64,000 nt of DNA from Nitrospirillum amazonense (GTDB lineage: Bacteria; Pseudomonadota; Alphaproteobacteria; Azospirillales; Azospirillaceae), in NCBI RefSeq assembly GCF_007828045.1, contig NZ_VITN01000002.1, positions 372,001 through 436,000 on the forward strand, given 5' to 3'. This document shows positions 6,758 through 14,867 of the stretch, piece after piece (the first letter of the stretch is position 1; each line of letters begins with the position of its first letter). Made by a program: the position numbers and the translations under genes. The notes below the pieces were generated by a model. It saw only the letters and a list, made by a program, of their open reading frames with translations, was not told the DNA's origin and did not search any database.

Positions 6758-8368
6758 TCAATGCGCGTCGGCGGAGGGCCCCTTGGGCGGCCCCACCTTG
6801 CGCATGGCGGGCACCAGCAGCGTGGCGATGATGAAACACACCAGGATGACCAGGAAGGCGTCCGCATAGGCCATGGTCTGGGCCTCGCGATAGGCCAGGG
6901 TCCACAGCTGCTTCAAGGCCGCCCCCTGACCCCGCAGCGCGTCCCCGCCCAGGGTCGCGACGTCGGACGCCCCCACCTTGGCCACCAGCGCGCGCATGGG
7001 GTCGCTGGCGGGCGTCAGATGTTCGGCCAGGCGTTCGAAGTGCAGATTGGTGCGGTCGTTCAGGATGGTGCCACACACGGCGATGCCGATGGCGCCGCCC
7101 AGGTTGCGCATCAGATTGAACAGGCCCGATGCCTGCTTCAGCCGCGCCGGCGGCAGGCCGCCCAGGGTCAGGGTGACGATGGGCGCCACCGCGAATTGCT
7201 GGGAGAAGCCTCGGAAGGCCTGGGGCAGCAGCAGTTCGCGCCAGCCCCAGTCATGGGTGATGGGGGTGAAGTTCCACATGCTGAGGGCGAAGCCGGTCAA
7301 TCCCACCATCATCAGCCAGCGCAGGTCCACCCGCTTGGCCAGGATGGTGTAGAGGGGGATGGCGCTGACCTGGAACAAGCCGGTGGAGAACACGGCGAGG
7401 CCGATATCCAGCGCGCTGAACCCGCGCACCCGGCCCAGGAACAGCGGCGTCAGGTAGATGGTGGCGAAGATGCCGATGCCGGTGATGAAGGAGAACAGGC
7501 AGCCCAGGGCGAAGTTGCGGCTTTTCAGGGCCCGCAGGTCCACCACCGGGTTGGCGTAGGTCAGGCTGCGCGCGACGAAGGCGACGCCGGCGATGGCCGA
7601 GATCCAGGCCGTCAGGCGGATGGTGTCGTCGTCGAACCAGTCCCAGCGCGGCCCCTCCTCCAGCGTATATTCCAGGCAGCCCAGGAAGATGGCCATCAGC
7701 AGCATGCCGGGATAGTCGGCGCCCTTCAGCAGCGACCAGTCGGGCTCATCGATGCGCACCATCAGGGGCACGGCGATGGTGACGAACAGGCCGGGCACCA
7801 GGTTGATGAAGAACAGCCAGTGCCATGAATAATGGTCGGTGATCCAGCCGCCCACCGTCGGGCCCAAGGTGGGCGCCAACGAGGACAGGGCGCCCACCGT
7901 GGCGGCGGCCACAACCACGCGGGGGCCGGCGAAGAAGGCGAAGGCGGAGGTGAAGACCATGGGGATCATGGACCCACCCAGGAAACCCTGCAGCGCCCGG
8001 AAGGCGATCATGCTCTGGATGTCCCAGGCCCAGCCGCACATCAGGCTGGTCAGGGTGAAGCCGGCGGCGGAAACGGCGAACAGCCAGCGGGTGGACATGA
8101 CCCGCGCCAGCCAGCCGGACAGCGGGATGACGATGATCTCGGCGATCAGATAGCTGGTCTGGACCCAGGCCGTCTCATCCGTGCCGGCCGAGAGGCCGCC
8201 GCCGATGTCGCGCAGCGAGGCGGAAACGATCTGGATGTCCAGCAGCGCGATGAACATGCCCACGCACATGATGGCGAAGGCGACGATCTTGCCCCGGGGG
8301 GAGAGTTCCTTCCTCCGCGGGGCGGCTATCGCCACCCCTGCCCCCCCGGCAGTGGCGGCGGCGGTCAT
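6758..8368 (-). CDS. emrB: EmrB/QacA-type MFS multidrug exporter (DHA2, 14 TM)
   Basis: About 536 residues with the DHA2 pattern: the first membrane helix region CVGMFIALLDIQIVSASL, then WVQTSYLIAEIIVIPLSGWLARV, the antiporter motif C region (LAPTLGPTVGGWITDHYSWHWLFFINLVPG) and a 14-helix hydrophobicity profile. It pumps hydrophobic compounds with proton antiport and works with a membrane-fusion protein. The ATG at 8368 overlaps the stop of the upstream emrA-like gene by 4 bases (ATGA), so the two are coupled. No TolC-type outer-membrane gene is nearby. An upstream extension of the frame merely reads the EmrA gene out of frame. Confidence 0.9.
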   Translation of the reverse strand: MTAAATAGGAGVAIAAPRRKELSPRGKIVAFAIMCVGMFIALLDIQIVSASLRDIGGGLSAGTDETAWVQTSYLIAEIIVIPLSGWLARVMSTRWLFAVSAAGFTLTSLMCGWAWDIQSMIAFRALQGFLGGSMIPMVFTSAFAFFAGPRVVVAAATVGALSSLAPTLGPTVGGWITDHYSWHWLFFINLVPGLFVTIAVPLMVRIDEPDWSLLKGADYPGMLLMAIFLGCLEYTLEEGPRWDWFDDDTIRLTAWISAIAGVAFVARSLTYANPVVDLRALKSRNFALGCLFSFITGIGIFATIYLTPLFLGRVRGFSALDIGLAVFSTGLFQVSAIPLYTILAKRVDLRWLMMVGLTGFALSMWNFTPITHDWGWRELLLPQAFRGFSQQFAVAPIVTLTLGGLPPARLKQASGLFNLMRNLGGAIGIAVCGTILNDRTNLHFERLAEHLTPASDPMRALVAKVGASDVATLGGDALRGQGAALKQLWTLAYREAQTMAYADAFLVILVCFIIATLLVPAMRKVGPPKGPSADAH

Positions 8369-9501
8369 GGCGCCGTCTTTCCGGCGACGGCGACCGCCTT
8401 GGTGCCGCCCTCCTTCGTGTTGATGGCGGCGGTAACCGACAGGCCGGGCCGCAGGCTGCCCAAGAGGCTGCCCTCGCCATCCAGCAGGATGCGCACGGGC
8501 ACGCGCTGCACGATCTTGGTGAAGTTGCCGGTGGCGTTCTCCGGCGGCAGCACGCTGAACTGCGCCCCGGTGGCCGGCGCCATGCTGACCACGCGGCCGT
8601 GGAACTGGCGGCCCGGCAGCACGTCGGCCTCGACCGACACCGGCTGGCCGGCCTTCAGGTCCGCGATCTGGCTTTCCTTGAAATTGGCGTCCACCCATAG
8701 CCCCTGCGCCGGCACGATGGCGATCAGCTGTGCGCCGATGGTGGCGTAGGCGCCCGGCCGGGCGCTGCGGTTGCCGACGGTGCCGTCGATGGGCGCCCGC
8801 AGCTCGGTGTAGCTGAGGTTCAGTTGCGCGGTGTCGCGGTCGGCGATGGCGCCAGCCAGCGCGGCCTCCGCCTGGCGCTTCTGGGTGTCGATGACGTCGA
8901 TCTGGCGCTGGGCCGCCTGCAAGGTGGCCGTGGCCTTCTCGCCATTCGCCACCGCCTGCTTGTAGGCGGCGTCCGCCTTCTCGAAGGCCTGGATCGAAGC
9001 GGCGGCCGTGGCCGACAGGGCGCGGTAGCGGTCCTGGTCGTACTTGGCGCGATCGGTCTCGGCCTTGGCGGCGCCGACGCCGGCGGCGGCCTGGTTGATG
9101 ACGGCCTGCTGCAGGCGGCGCTGCGCCTCCAGATTGGCCAGCGTGGCCTCCTGCGCCTCCACCGCCGCCACGGCCCGGGCAAGGGCGGCGCGATAGTCGC
9201 GGTCGTCCAGCTTCAGCAGCAGGTCGCCGGCGCGCACCGCCTGGTTATCGGTCACCGCCACCTGCGCGATGAAGCCGGACACCTTGGGCGCGATCACCGT
9301 GACGTCGCCACCGACATAGGCGTCGTCGGTGCTTTCGATGAAGCGGCCGCTGGTCCACCAGTCATAGCCGTAGGCTGCGGCCGCCACGCCCAGGCCGAGG
9401 CCCAGGACGGAAAGGAGGAGCGTGCGGCCCAAGCGCCGCGACTTCACCGGGCTGCCGGCAAGCCGGCCGTCCTGTTGCTGTTCATAGGTCTGGCTGGACA
9501 T
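8365..9501 (-). CDS. emrA: EmrA/HlyD-family membrane fusion protein
   Basis: 378 residues: a short cytoplasmic N-terminus, one membrane anchor (LGRTLLLSVLGLGLGVAAAAYGYDWW), the lipoyl/biotinyl half-motif (STDDAYVGGDVTVIAPKVSGFIAQVAVTDNQAVRAGDLLLKLDDRDYRAAL), a long alpha-helical hairpin and the second half (LSYTELRAPIDGTVGNRSARPGAYATIGAQLIAIVP). It is the periplasmic adaptor for the coupled EmrB pump. Start ATG 9501 has AAGGA 9 bases upstream; the long Pro/Arg-rich open extension before it is not protein-like. It is 13 bases downstream of the HxlR regulator gene, so regulator and pump form one operon. Confidence 0.9.
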   Translation of the reverse strand: MSSQTYEQQQDGRLAGSPVKSRRLGRTLLLSVLGLGLGVAAAAYGYDWWTSGRFIESTDDAYVGGDVTVIAPKVSGFIAQVAVTDNQAVRAGDLLLKLDDRDYRAALARAVAAVEAQEATLANLEAQRRLQQAVINQAAAGVGAAKAETDRAKYDQDRYRALSATAAASIQAFEKADAAYKQAVANGEKATATLQAAQRQIDVIDTQKRQAEAALAGAIADRDTAQLNLSYTELRAPIDGTVGNRSARPGAYATIGAQLIAIVPAQGLWVDANFKESQIADLKAGQPVSVEADVLPGRQFHGRVVSMAPATGAQFSVLPPENATGNFTKIVQRVPVRILLDGEGSLLGSLRPGLSVTAAINTKEGGTKAVAVAGKTAP

Positions 9502-9514
9502 GGGATCGCATCCT

Positions 9515-10081
9515 TCAAGCGGCGGCGCCGGTCGGGGCGGCGGCGGATTCGGTGGGGTTCGGCGTGGGCGCGGTGGCGGCCGCAGTGGCGGGCGCAGTGG
9601 CGGGCCAAGTGGGATAGCGCGCCTTGGTGCGGGCGTCGGCGGCGGGGCCGGCCACGACACGGAAGGCGGGATAGGTCAGCGGCCGGCCGGTATGGCGATC
9701 GACCAGCATCGGTTCGGCTGGCGCACCGGTGGCGCTGTCCACCAGCTGAATGGCCGGGCCTTCGGGTGCGAAATGCTGGTTGCCCCAGGCCATGATGGTC
9801 CACAGCACGGGGCGGAAGTCCTGGCCGGCGGCCGTCAGCACATATTCATGGCGCAGCGGCCGCGTGCTGTAGGGCCGCTTTTCCAACAGGCCGTTGGCCA
9901 CCAGCGTCTGCAACCGGCGGGTCAGCATGTTGGGTGCGATACCCAGATTCTTCTGGAACTGGTCGAAACGGCTGGCGCCCAGGAACGCCTCGCGCAAAAT
10001 CAACATGCTCCACCACTCCCCCACCCGGTCCAGGCTGCGGGCGATGGGGCACTGCGGATTGATCGGGCTGCTATCGTGCAT
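9515..10081 (-). CDS. HxlR-family transcriptional regulator
   Basis: About 188 residues with the HxlR winged helix: CPIARSLDRVGEWWSMLILREAFLGASRFDQFQKNLGIAPNMLTRRLQTLVANGLLEKRPYSTRPLRHEYVLTAAG. The conserved Cys (NPQCPIARSLD) that often senses electrophiles is present. The C-terminal ~40 residues are a low-complexity Ala/Pro/Thr tail. Start 10081 is preferred because AAGG sits 9 bases upstream; ATG 10090 is possible. First gene of the emrAB operon and divergent from a MaoC gene, with two operator-like palindromes in the shared promoter region. Confidence 0.85.
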   Translation of the reverse strand: MHDSSPINPQCPIARSLDRVGEWWSMLILREAFLGASRFDQFQKNLGIAPNMLTRRLQTLVANGLLEKRPYSTRPLRHEYVLTAAGQDFRPVLWTIMAWGNQHFAPEGPAIQLVDSATGAPAEPMLVDRHTGRPLTYPAFRVVAGPAADARTKARYPTWPATAPATAAATAPTPNPTESAAAPTGAAA

Positions 10082-10100
10082 GGATGCCATCCTTGTGTTA

Positions 10101-10157
10101 CTTTCATAATGAAAGCCACAGGACGCCATATAGACCTTGTTACTTTCATTATGCAAG
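10101..10157. promoter_or_regulatory. Twin HxlR operator candidates in the divergent promoter
   Basis: Two copies of a 15-bp pseudo-palindrome: CTTTCATAATGAAAG (10101-10115) and CTTTCATTATGCAAG (10143-10157). Each sits within a longer direct repeat GTTACTTTCATWATGMAAGCCACA. The 42-bp centre spacing equals four helical turns, so both would face the same side of the DNA. They lie between hxlR-emrAB and maoC. Confidence 0.65.
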
Positions 10158-10210
10158 CCACAAAGCCGGTCCACCCGGCTTGACACCCCCGCGACCGGAG
10201 CAAACCACCC

Positions 10211-10690
10211 ATGTCGGAAACGGCGACCACCTCCACCACCGGCCCCAAGCTGTACCTGGACGACCTTTACCCCGGTCAGCGCCACGTGACCGGCACGCAC
10301 CCGCTGGACGCCCCCGGGATCAAGGCCTTCGCGGCGCAGTTCGACCCCCAGCCCTTCCACCTGGATGAGGAGGCGGCCGGCCGCAGCTTCTTCGGCGGGC
10401 TGGCGGCCAGCGGCTGGCACACGGCCGCCGTCACCATGCGGCTGATGGTCGATGGCCTGCCCATCGCCGGCGGCGTCATCGGCGCCGGCGCGGACATCAC
10501 CTGGCCCACGCCCACCCGGCCCGGCGACATCCTGCAGGCGCACTGCGAGATCCTGGAGGTAAAGCCCTCCCGATCCCGGCCCGACCGGGGGATGATCACC
10601 ATGCGGACCGAAACGCGGAACCAGCGGGGCGAGGTGGTGCAGCTGATGACCACCCGGGTGGTGGTGTTCCGCCGACCTTCGGAAGGCTGA
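10211..10690 (+). CDS. MaoC-family hot-dog (R)-enoyl-CoA hydratase
   Basis: 159 residues with the MaoC dehydratase signature: YLDDLYPGQRHVTGTHPLDAPGIKAFAAQFDPQPFHLDEEAA followed by FGGLAASGWHTAAVTMRLMV. The catalytic Asp/His pair lies in FDPQPFHLD. It hydrates enoyl-CoA-type thioesters; the exact substrate is unknown. Ends in a strong intrinsic terminator. Divergent from the HxlR regulator and probably under the same twin operators, as MaoC-like genes often are in electrophile-responsive HxlR loci (inference). Confidence 0.85.
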   Translation: MSETATTSTTGPKLYLDDLYPGQRHVTGTHPLDAPGIKAFAAQFDPQPFHLDEEAAGRSFFGGLAASGWHTAAVTMRLMVDGLPIAGGVIGAGADITWPTPTRPGDILQAHCEILEVKPSRSRPDRGMITMRTETRNQRGEVVQLMTTRVVVFRRPSEG

Positions 10691-10694
10691 GATG

Positions 10695-10728
10695 GGGGCG
10701 GCGACGTCTTTTCGCCGCCCCTTCTTTT
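10695..10728 (+). terminator. Rho-independent terminator of the maoC gene
   Basis: Perfect 10-bp stem GGGGCGGCGA / TCGCCGCCCC with a 7-base loop, followed by TTCTTTT, four bases after the stop codon region. Confidence 0.8.
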
Positions 10729-10801
10729 CGCCATAGTGGGCCGCCTTCCCATTGGGCGGACGCCTGACAGCGTTCGCGCCCTTCTTCAGGAGTAGCATCC
10801 C

Positions 10802-11233
10802 GTGCCCAAGAAAAGCGGAGTCGCCATCGTCGTCGGCTCCTTCCACAAGAATGAATGCGAGACGATGCTGGCCGCCGCCGCCGGAGCCATCAAGGAGCGC
10901 GGCATGAAGCTGCGCGCCGTGGTGCGGGTGCCGGGCTCTTACGAAAAGCCGCTGGCCACCAAACGCCTGCTGCAGCGCGACGATGTCGACGCCGTGGTGG
11001 TGCTGGGCATCATCGAGCATGGCGAGACGGCGCACGGCCGCGTTATGGGCCAGTCGGTCAGCGACGCGCTGGTCAACATGCAGCTGGACTTCATGAAGCC
11101 CATCGGCATCGGCATCATCGGCCCGGAAGTCTTCCCCACCCAGATCCAGCCCCGCCTGGTGGGTCACGCCGTGGCCGCCGTGGCCGCCGTGGAGGTCATG
11201 CTGACCGGCGCCGAATCCCCCTACGAGGTCTGA
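10802..11233 (+). CDS. ribH: 6,7-dimethyl-8-ribityllumazine synthase (RibH), archaeal-like form
   Basis: 143 residues beginning at GTG with AGGAG upstream. The lumazine synthase elements VVRVPGSYEKPLATKRLL, DDVDAVVVLGIIEHGETAHGRVM and the helix after GIIGPEVFPTQIQPR are present; the GET-x-H block carries the catalytic His. LLQRDDVDAVVVLG and the IGIGIIGPE stretch look closer to archaeal RibH (I recall LLEKDDVDAVVTIG and ...GISGPG) than to the usual bacterial form with its NKG-RAG helix. It would condense ArP and DHBP in riboflavin synthesis, but no ribA/B/D/E gene is adjacent. It could be a second, specialised RibH. Confidence 0.8.
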   Translation: MPKKSGVAIVVGSFHKNECETMLAAAAGAIKERGMKLRAVVRVPGSYEKPLATKRLLQRDDVDAVVVLGIIEHGETAHGRVMGQSVSDALVNMQLDFMKPIGIGIIGPEVFPTQIQPRLVGHAVAAVAAVEVMLTGAESPYEV

Positions 11234-11255
11234 TCATCCCGGCCCGCCGCCCTGG

Positions 11256-11287
11256 GCCCCCCGCCCTGGCTTGGCCGGGGCGGGGGC
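11256..11287 (+). terminator. GC-rich hairpin after ribH
   Basis: Near-perfect inverted repeat GCCCCCCGCCC ... GGGGCGGGGGC with one bulged C and a 10-base loop, 23 bases after the ribH stop. No T-tract. Confidence 0.45.
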
Positions 11288-11377
11288 ATGGCACGCCAGC
11301 GCTTTCGGCGCGCCTGGACAGGGCCGACTTCGACTATCCCGGAAGCGGATCGATGACCGGAAGCCTGGGATAGGCCG

Positions 11378-12784
11378 ATGACCGCAGACGTGATGGATAC
11401 CCCCAAGCCGACGCAGACGGATGGCCTGCCCGACCGTCCCCGGTTCTGGGCCATGGCCGCCATCCTGACGGCGGTGGGCATGGCCACGCTGGACACGGCC
11501 ATCGCCAACACCGCCCTGCCCACCATCGCCGGCGACTTCCAGGCCACGGCCGCCGATTCCGTCTGGGTGGTGAACGCCTACCAGCTGGCGGTGGCCGCCG
11601 CCGTGCTGCCGCTGGCCTCGCTGGGCGACCTGTTGGGACAAAAGCGCGTCTACCTGGCGGGCCTGGCCCTGTTCGCCCTGTCGTCGCTGGCCTGCGGCAT
11701 GGCCCCCACCCTGTTCCTGCTGGAAGTGGCGCGCGTGGTGCAGGGCCTGGGTGCGGCCGCCATCATGAGCGTCAACCTCGCGCTGATCCGCCACATCTAT
11801 CCAGCCCGCATCATGGGCCGGGGGTTCGGCCGCAACGCCCTGGCGGTCGCCATCTCCTTCGCCATCGGCCCCACCGTCACGTCCACCATCCTGTCGGTGG
11901 CGACCTGGCATTGGCTGTTCCTGGTGAACGTGCCCTTCTGCCTGCTGGCCCTGGGCTTGGCCACCGTCACCTTGCCCGCCATCCCGCCCCTGGGCCACCG
12001 TTTCGATGGCGTGGCCGCGCTGCTGACCGCCGGCCTGTTCGCCCTGCTGGTGCTGGGCATGGGCGAGGCGGCGCACGCGGCGTCCTGGCCGCGGGTGGGG
12101 GCCGAGTTGGCGGGGGCCGCCCTGTGCGGCTTCCTGCTGCTGCGCCGGCAGCGGGGGCACCCCGCCCCCATGCTGGCCATCGACCTGTTCCGCAACCGGG
12201 TTTTCGCCCTGTCTGCCCTGACATCCGTCTGCACCTTCATCGCGCAGGGGCTGGCCTTCGTCGCCCTGCCCTTCCTGTTCCAGTCGGTCATGGGCCGGAC
12301 GGCGGTGGAGACGGGCCTGCTGATCACGCCCTGGTCGGTGGTGGTGGCGGTGATGGCCCCCATCGCCGGCAAGCTGTCCGACCGCTATCCCGCCGGCATC
12401 CTGGGCGGCCTGGGTCTGGCCATGCTGTGCCTGGGCATGGCGCTGGCGGCGACGATGCCGGCCCATCCGTCCAGCCTGGACATCGCCTGGCGCCTGGGCG
12501 TCTGCGGCGCCGGCTTCGGCTTTTTCCAGTCACCCAACCTGAAGGCCATCATGAGCAGCGCCCCCCTGCACCGCAGCGGCGGGGCCAGCGGCATCGTCGC
12601 CACCGCCCGCCTGCTGGGCCAATCGACCGGCGCCGCCCTGACGGCCGCCTGCTTCGGCCTGCTGGCCAACCATGACCTGACCTATGGCGCCACGCTGGCC
12701 CTGTGGCTGGGCGCCTTCGCCGCCGGCGCCGCCAGCGTCGCCAGCTTCCTGCGTCTGACGGTGAAGCCTCAGCTGGCGGCCTGA
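11378..12784 (+). CDS. MFS transporter, DHA2 family (multidrug/antiseptic resistance type)
   Basis: 468 residues, strongly hydrophobic with about 14 helices. MAAILTAVGMATLDTAIANTALPTIAGDF is the DHA2 motif D1 region and WVVNAYQLAVAAAVLPLASLGDLLGQKRVYLAGLALFALSSLACG is the motif A loop. The LDTAIANTALPTIA signature is typical of SmvA/QacA-type exporters. The substrate is unknown, and there is no adaptor gene beside it. The 3' end overlaps the convergent oxidoreductase gene by 16 bases. Confidence 0.88.
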   Translation: MTADVMDTPKPTQTDGLPDRPRFWAMAAILTAVGMATLDTAIANTALPTIAGDFQATAADSVWVVNAYQLAVAAAVLPLASLGDLLGQKRVYLAGLALFALSSLACGMAPTLFLLEVARVVQGLGAAAIMSVNLALIRHIYPARIMGRGFGRNALAVAISFAIGPTVTSTILSVATWHWLFLVNVPFCLLALGLATVTLPAIPPLGHRFDGVAALLTAGLFALLVLGMGEAAHAASWPRVGAELAGAALCGFLLLRRQRGHPAPMLAIDLFRNRVFALSALTSVCTFIAQGLAFVALPFLFQSVMGRTAVETGLLITPWSVVVAVMAPIAGKLSDRYPAGILGGLGLAMLCLGMALAATMPAHPSSLDIAWRLGVCGAGFGFFQSPNLKAIMSSAPLHRSGGASGIVATARLLGQSTGAALTAACFGLLANHDLTYGATLALWLGAFAAGAASVASFLRLTVKPQLAA

Positions 12785-13695
12785 ACCTGCCGCACCACCG
12801 TCTCGCACAGGCGGTGGGTCTCCAACGCGTCGCGGGCGCTCAAGGTCCGGCCGGCGCGCAAGGCGCCCAGGAAATGGTCCACCGCCTGGCGGATGCCGCG
12901 CTGGTCCGACACGGGCGTCCAGTCGCCCCGCCGGGTGCTGGTGTGGGTGCCGGCCTCGGCGATGTGGATGTCGGCCATATCGACGACACGGTGGCGTACC
13001 GCCTGGCCATCGCGGCCCTGGCCGGAAACCTCCAGCACCTCTTCATTCACGCCGGCCACCCGGTTCATGGTGCCAATGGCGGTGCAGGCCATGGCGCCAT
13101 CGCCCCCCGCAAGGGTCAGCACCACATGGTGCAGCAGGCCGTCCCGCACGCGGGCGTCCACCCGCAGCTCACGCACCGGCGCCGGCATGAGGAAGCGCAG
13201 CGTGTCCACGACATGGATGAAGTCATCGAACACCACCGTGCGCGGCGTGTCGGCCAAATCCACGCGATGCTTCTGCATCAGCACCAGGTCCCGGGGGGCC
13301 GCCGCCAGGGCGGCATAGGCTGGGGCGTGGCGGCGGTTGAACCCGACCATGAGGCTGACACCGCGCGCCTCCGCCAAATCCACCAGCCGCTCAGCGGCGG
13401 CGGCGGTATCGGCCAGGGGCTTGTCGACATAGGTGGGGATGCCCGCGGTCAACAGCCGGGTGACCAGTTCCTCATGCGCCGCCGTCGCGGCATGGACGAA
13501 GGCGGCGTCCAATCCATCGCGCAGCAAGGCGCCCAGATCGCTGTGGGCGTGGGCCACACGCCAGTCGGCGGCGATGGCCCGCACCTTGTCCGCATCGCGG
13601 GACATCAGCGACAAGGTGACATCACCGCGCGCCGCCAGGACCGGCAGGTAGGCCTTGCGCGCGATATCCCCCAAACCGATCATCGCGATACGCAT
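12769..13695 (-). CDS. Gfo/Idh/MocA-family NAD(P)-dependent oxidoreductase
   Basis: 308 residues from ATG 13695 (GGGGG upstream). The N-terminal Rossmann fold MRIAMIGLGDIARKAYLPVLAAR is followed by the family EKP-like motif as YVDKPLADTAAAAERLVDLAEARGVSLMVGFNRRHAP. The conserved Lys of that motif is present. The C-terminal half has the alpha/beta dimerisation domain (DDFIHVVDTLRFLM, with the catalytic-region His). It oxidises or reduces a sugar, inositol or related substrate; which one cannot be read here. Monocistronic. Confidence 0.85.
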   Translation of the reverse strand: MRIAMIGLGDIARKAYLPVLAARGDVTLSLMSRDADKVRAIAADWRVAHAHSDLGALLRDGLDAAFVHAATAAHEELVTRLLTAGIPTYVDKPLADTAAAAERLVDLAEARGVSLMVGFNRRHAPAYAALAAAPRDLVLMQKHRVDLADTPRTVVFDDFIHVVDTLRFLMPAPVRELRVDARVRDGLLHHVVLTLAGGDGAMACTAIGTMNRVAGVNEEVLEVSGQGRDGQAVRHRVVDMADIHIAEAGTHTSTRRGDWTPVSDQRGIRQAVDHFLGALRAGRTLSARDALETHRLCETVVRQVQAAS

Positions 13696-14024
13696 GCATC
13701 CCCCAGTAGTCCCCTGAATATCCGGCGGGAACCTTAGCGCCGGGCAGACTGAAAAAACCAGCCACCGTCGGACATGATGCCGCACACAGTTTCAAATTAG
13801 AGGGCGAATCGTACAATCGGCGGCGGCGGAACAGCGGCACCCTGCGCCGTAAAACGGCCCCCGGGCGGGGACCTGACTGACGGGAGCCGCAGCGTTCATG
13901 GATAGCGATTTCCATCATGGGAATATATCTCCGTCATACCGCCTGCACGGCCCAATCCTGAAAACAGGAACATTCCGGAAGGCCCGGCTCGCGCCCCTTC
14001 CGCGACAATCCCCCAATCCCGGAA
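13696..14024. other. Divergent intergenic region
   Basis: 329 bases between the minus-strand oxidoreductase and the plus-strand SDR. It includes a less GC-rich patch (about 13790-13815, 13910-13940) that probably holds both promoters. No convincing gene, repeat or operator seen. Confidence 0.4.
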
Positions 14025-14783
14025 ATGGCAGGCATGACGAAGAAATTGGCGGGCAAGGTGGCCCTGGTCACCGGCGGCTCGCGCGGCATCGGGGCCGCGA
14101 CCGCGAAGGCCCTGGCCGGCGCGGGGGCGGATGTGGCGATCAGCTACCTGGCCTCATCCACCCTGGCCGACACCGTGGTGCGGGACATGCGGGCGGGGGG
14201 CGCCCGCGCGGCGGCGTTCAAGGTCGATCAAGCCAACCCACCCGAGATCGAGAGGCTGGTCGGCAGTGTCGTGGCCCAGTTCGGCCGTCTGGACATCCTG
14301 GTGAACAACGCCGGCATGTTCGCCACCGGTGACGTGGACGATCCCGACTGCGACATCGAGGCGCTGACCCGGCAGTATGCCGTGAACCTGGCCGGGGTGG
14401 TCACCGCCATCCGGGCGGCGTCGCGTGTATTGGCGGACGACGGCCGGATCATCGCGGTGGGCGCCTGCGTGGCGGCCCGCGTCGGCTTTCCCAGCCTGGC
14501 CGACTACACCGCCGCCAAGGCGGCCGTGGCCGGCTATTGCAAGGGGGCCGCCCGCGATCTGGCCCCCCGGGGCATCACCGTGAACGTGGTGCAGCCCGGG
14601 TCCATCGACACCGACCTCAATCCGGCCGGTGGACCCTTCGCGTCCGTGCAGGCCGCGATGAACGCCTTCGGGCGCTATGGCCGGCCGGAAGAGGTGGCGG
14701 CCGGCATTCTTTTCCTGGCGAGCCCCGATGCCTCCTTCGTCACAGGTTCGGTCCTGACCATAGATGGTGGTTACGGGGCCTGA
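14025..14783 (+). CDS. Short-chain dehydrogenase/reductase with an altered catalytic serine
   Basis: 252 residues. Classical SDR features: cofactor loop TGGSRGIG, NNAG, active-site YTAAK and the terminal TGSVLTIDGGYGA. The usual catalytic Ser lies in a '(I)GS' element before the Tyr, but here the stretch reads IIAVGACVAARVGFPSLADYTAAK, with Ala (and an adjacent Cys) where Ser is expected. Activity may be weakened or the residue substituted. Fold and cofactor binding (probably NADP, given the Arg in the loop) look normal. It converges on the giant regulator gene, an arrangement repeated at 47.0-50.7 kb. Confidence 0.85.
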   Translation: MAGMTKKLAGKVALVTGGSRGIGAATAKALAGAGADVAISYLASSTLADTVVRDMRAGGARAAAFKVDQANPPEIERLVGSVVAQFGRLDILVNNAGMFATGDVDDPDCDIEALTRQYAVNLAGVVTAIRAASRVLADDGRIIAVGACVAARVGFPSLADYTAAKAAVAGYCKGAARDLAPRGITVNVVQPGSIDTDLNPAGGPFASVQAAMNAFGRYGRPEEVAAGILFLASPDASFVTGSVLTIDGGYGA

Positions 14784-14867
14784 GGCTCCCCTGTCACAAC
14801 CGGTTTTATATGCTTGCGAACAGACTTGCCCCCCCAACGCGCTGTGTCCTGCAACAGATCCGCCCGC

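Noticed and set aside
6758-8698. N-terminal extension of the EmrB-type transporter
   Set aside because: The extra 110 residues read the EmrA gene out of frame; the real start is the ATGA overlap at 8368.
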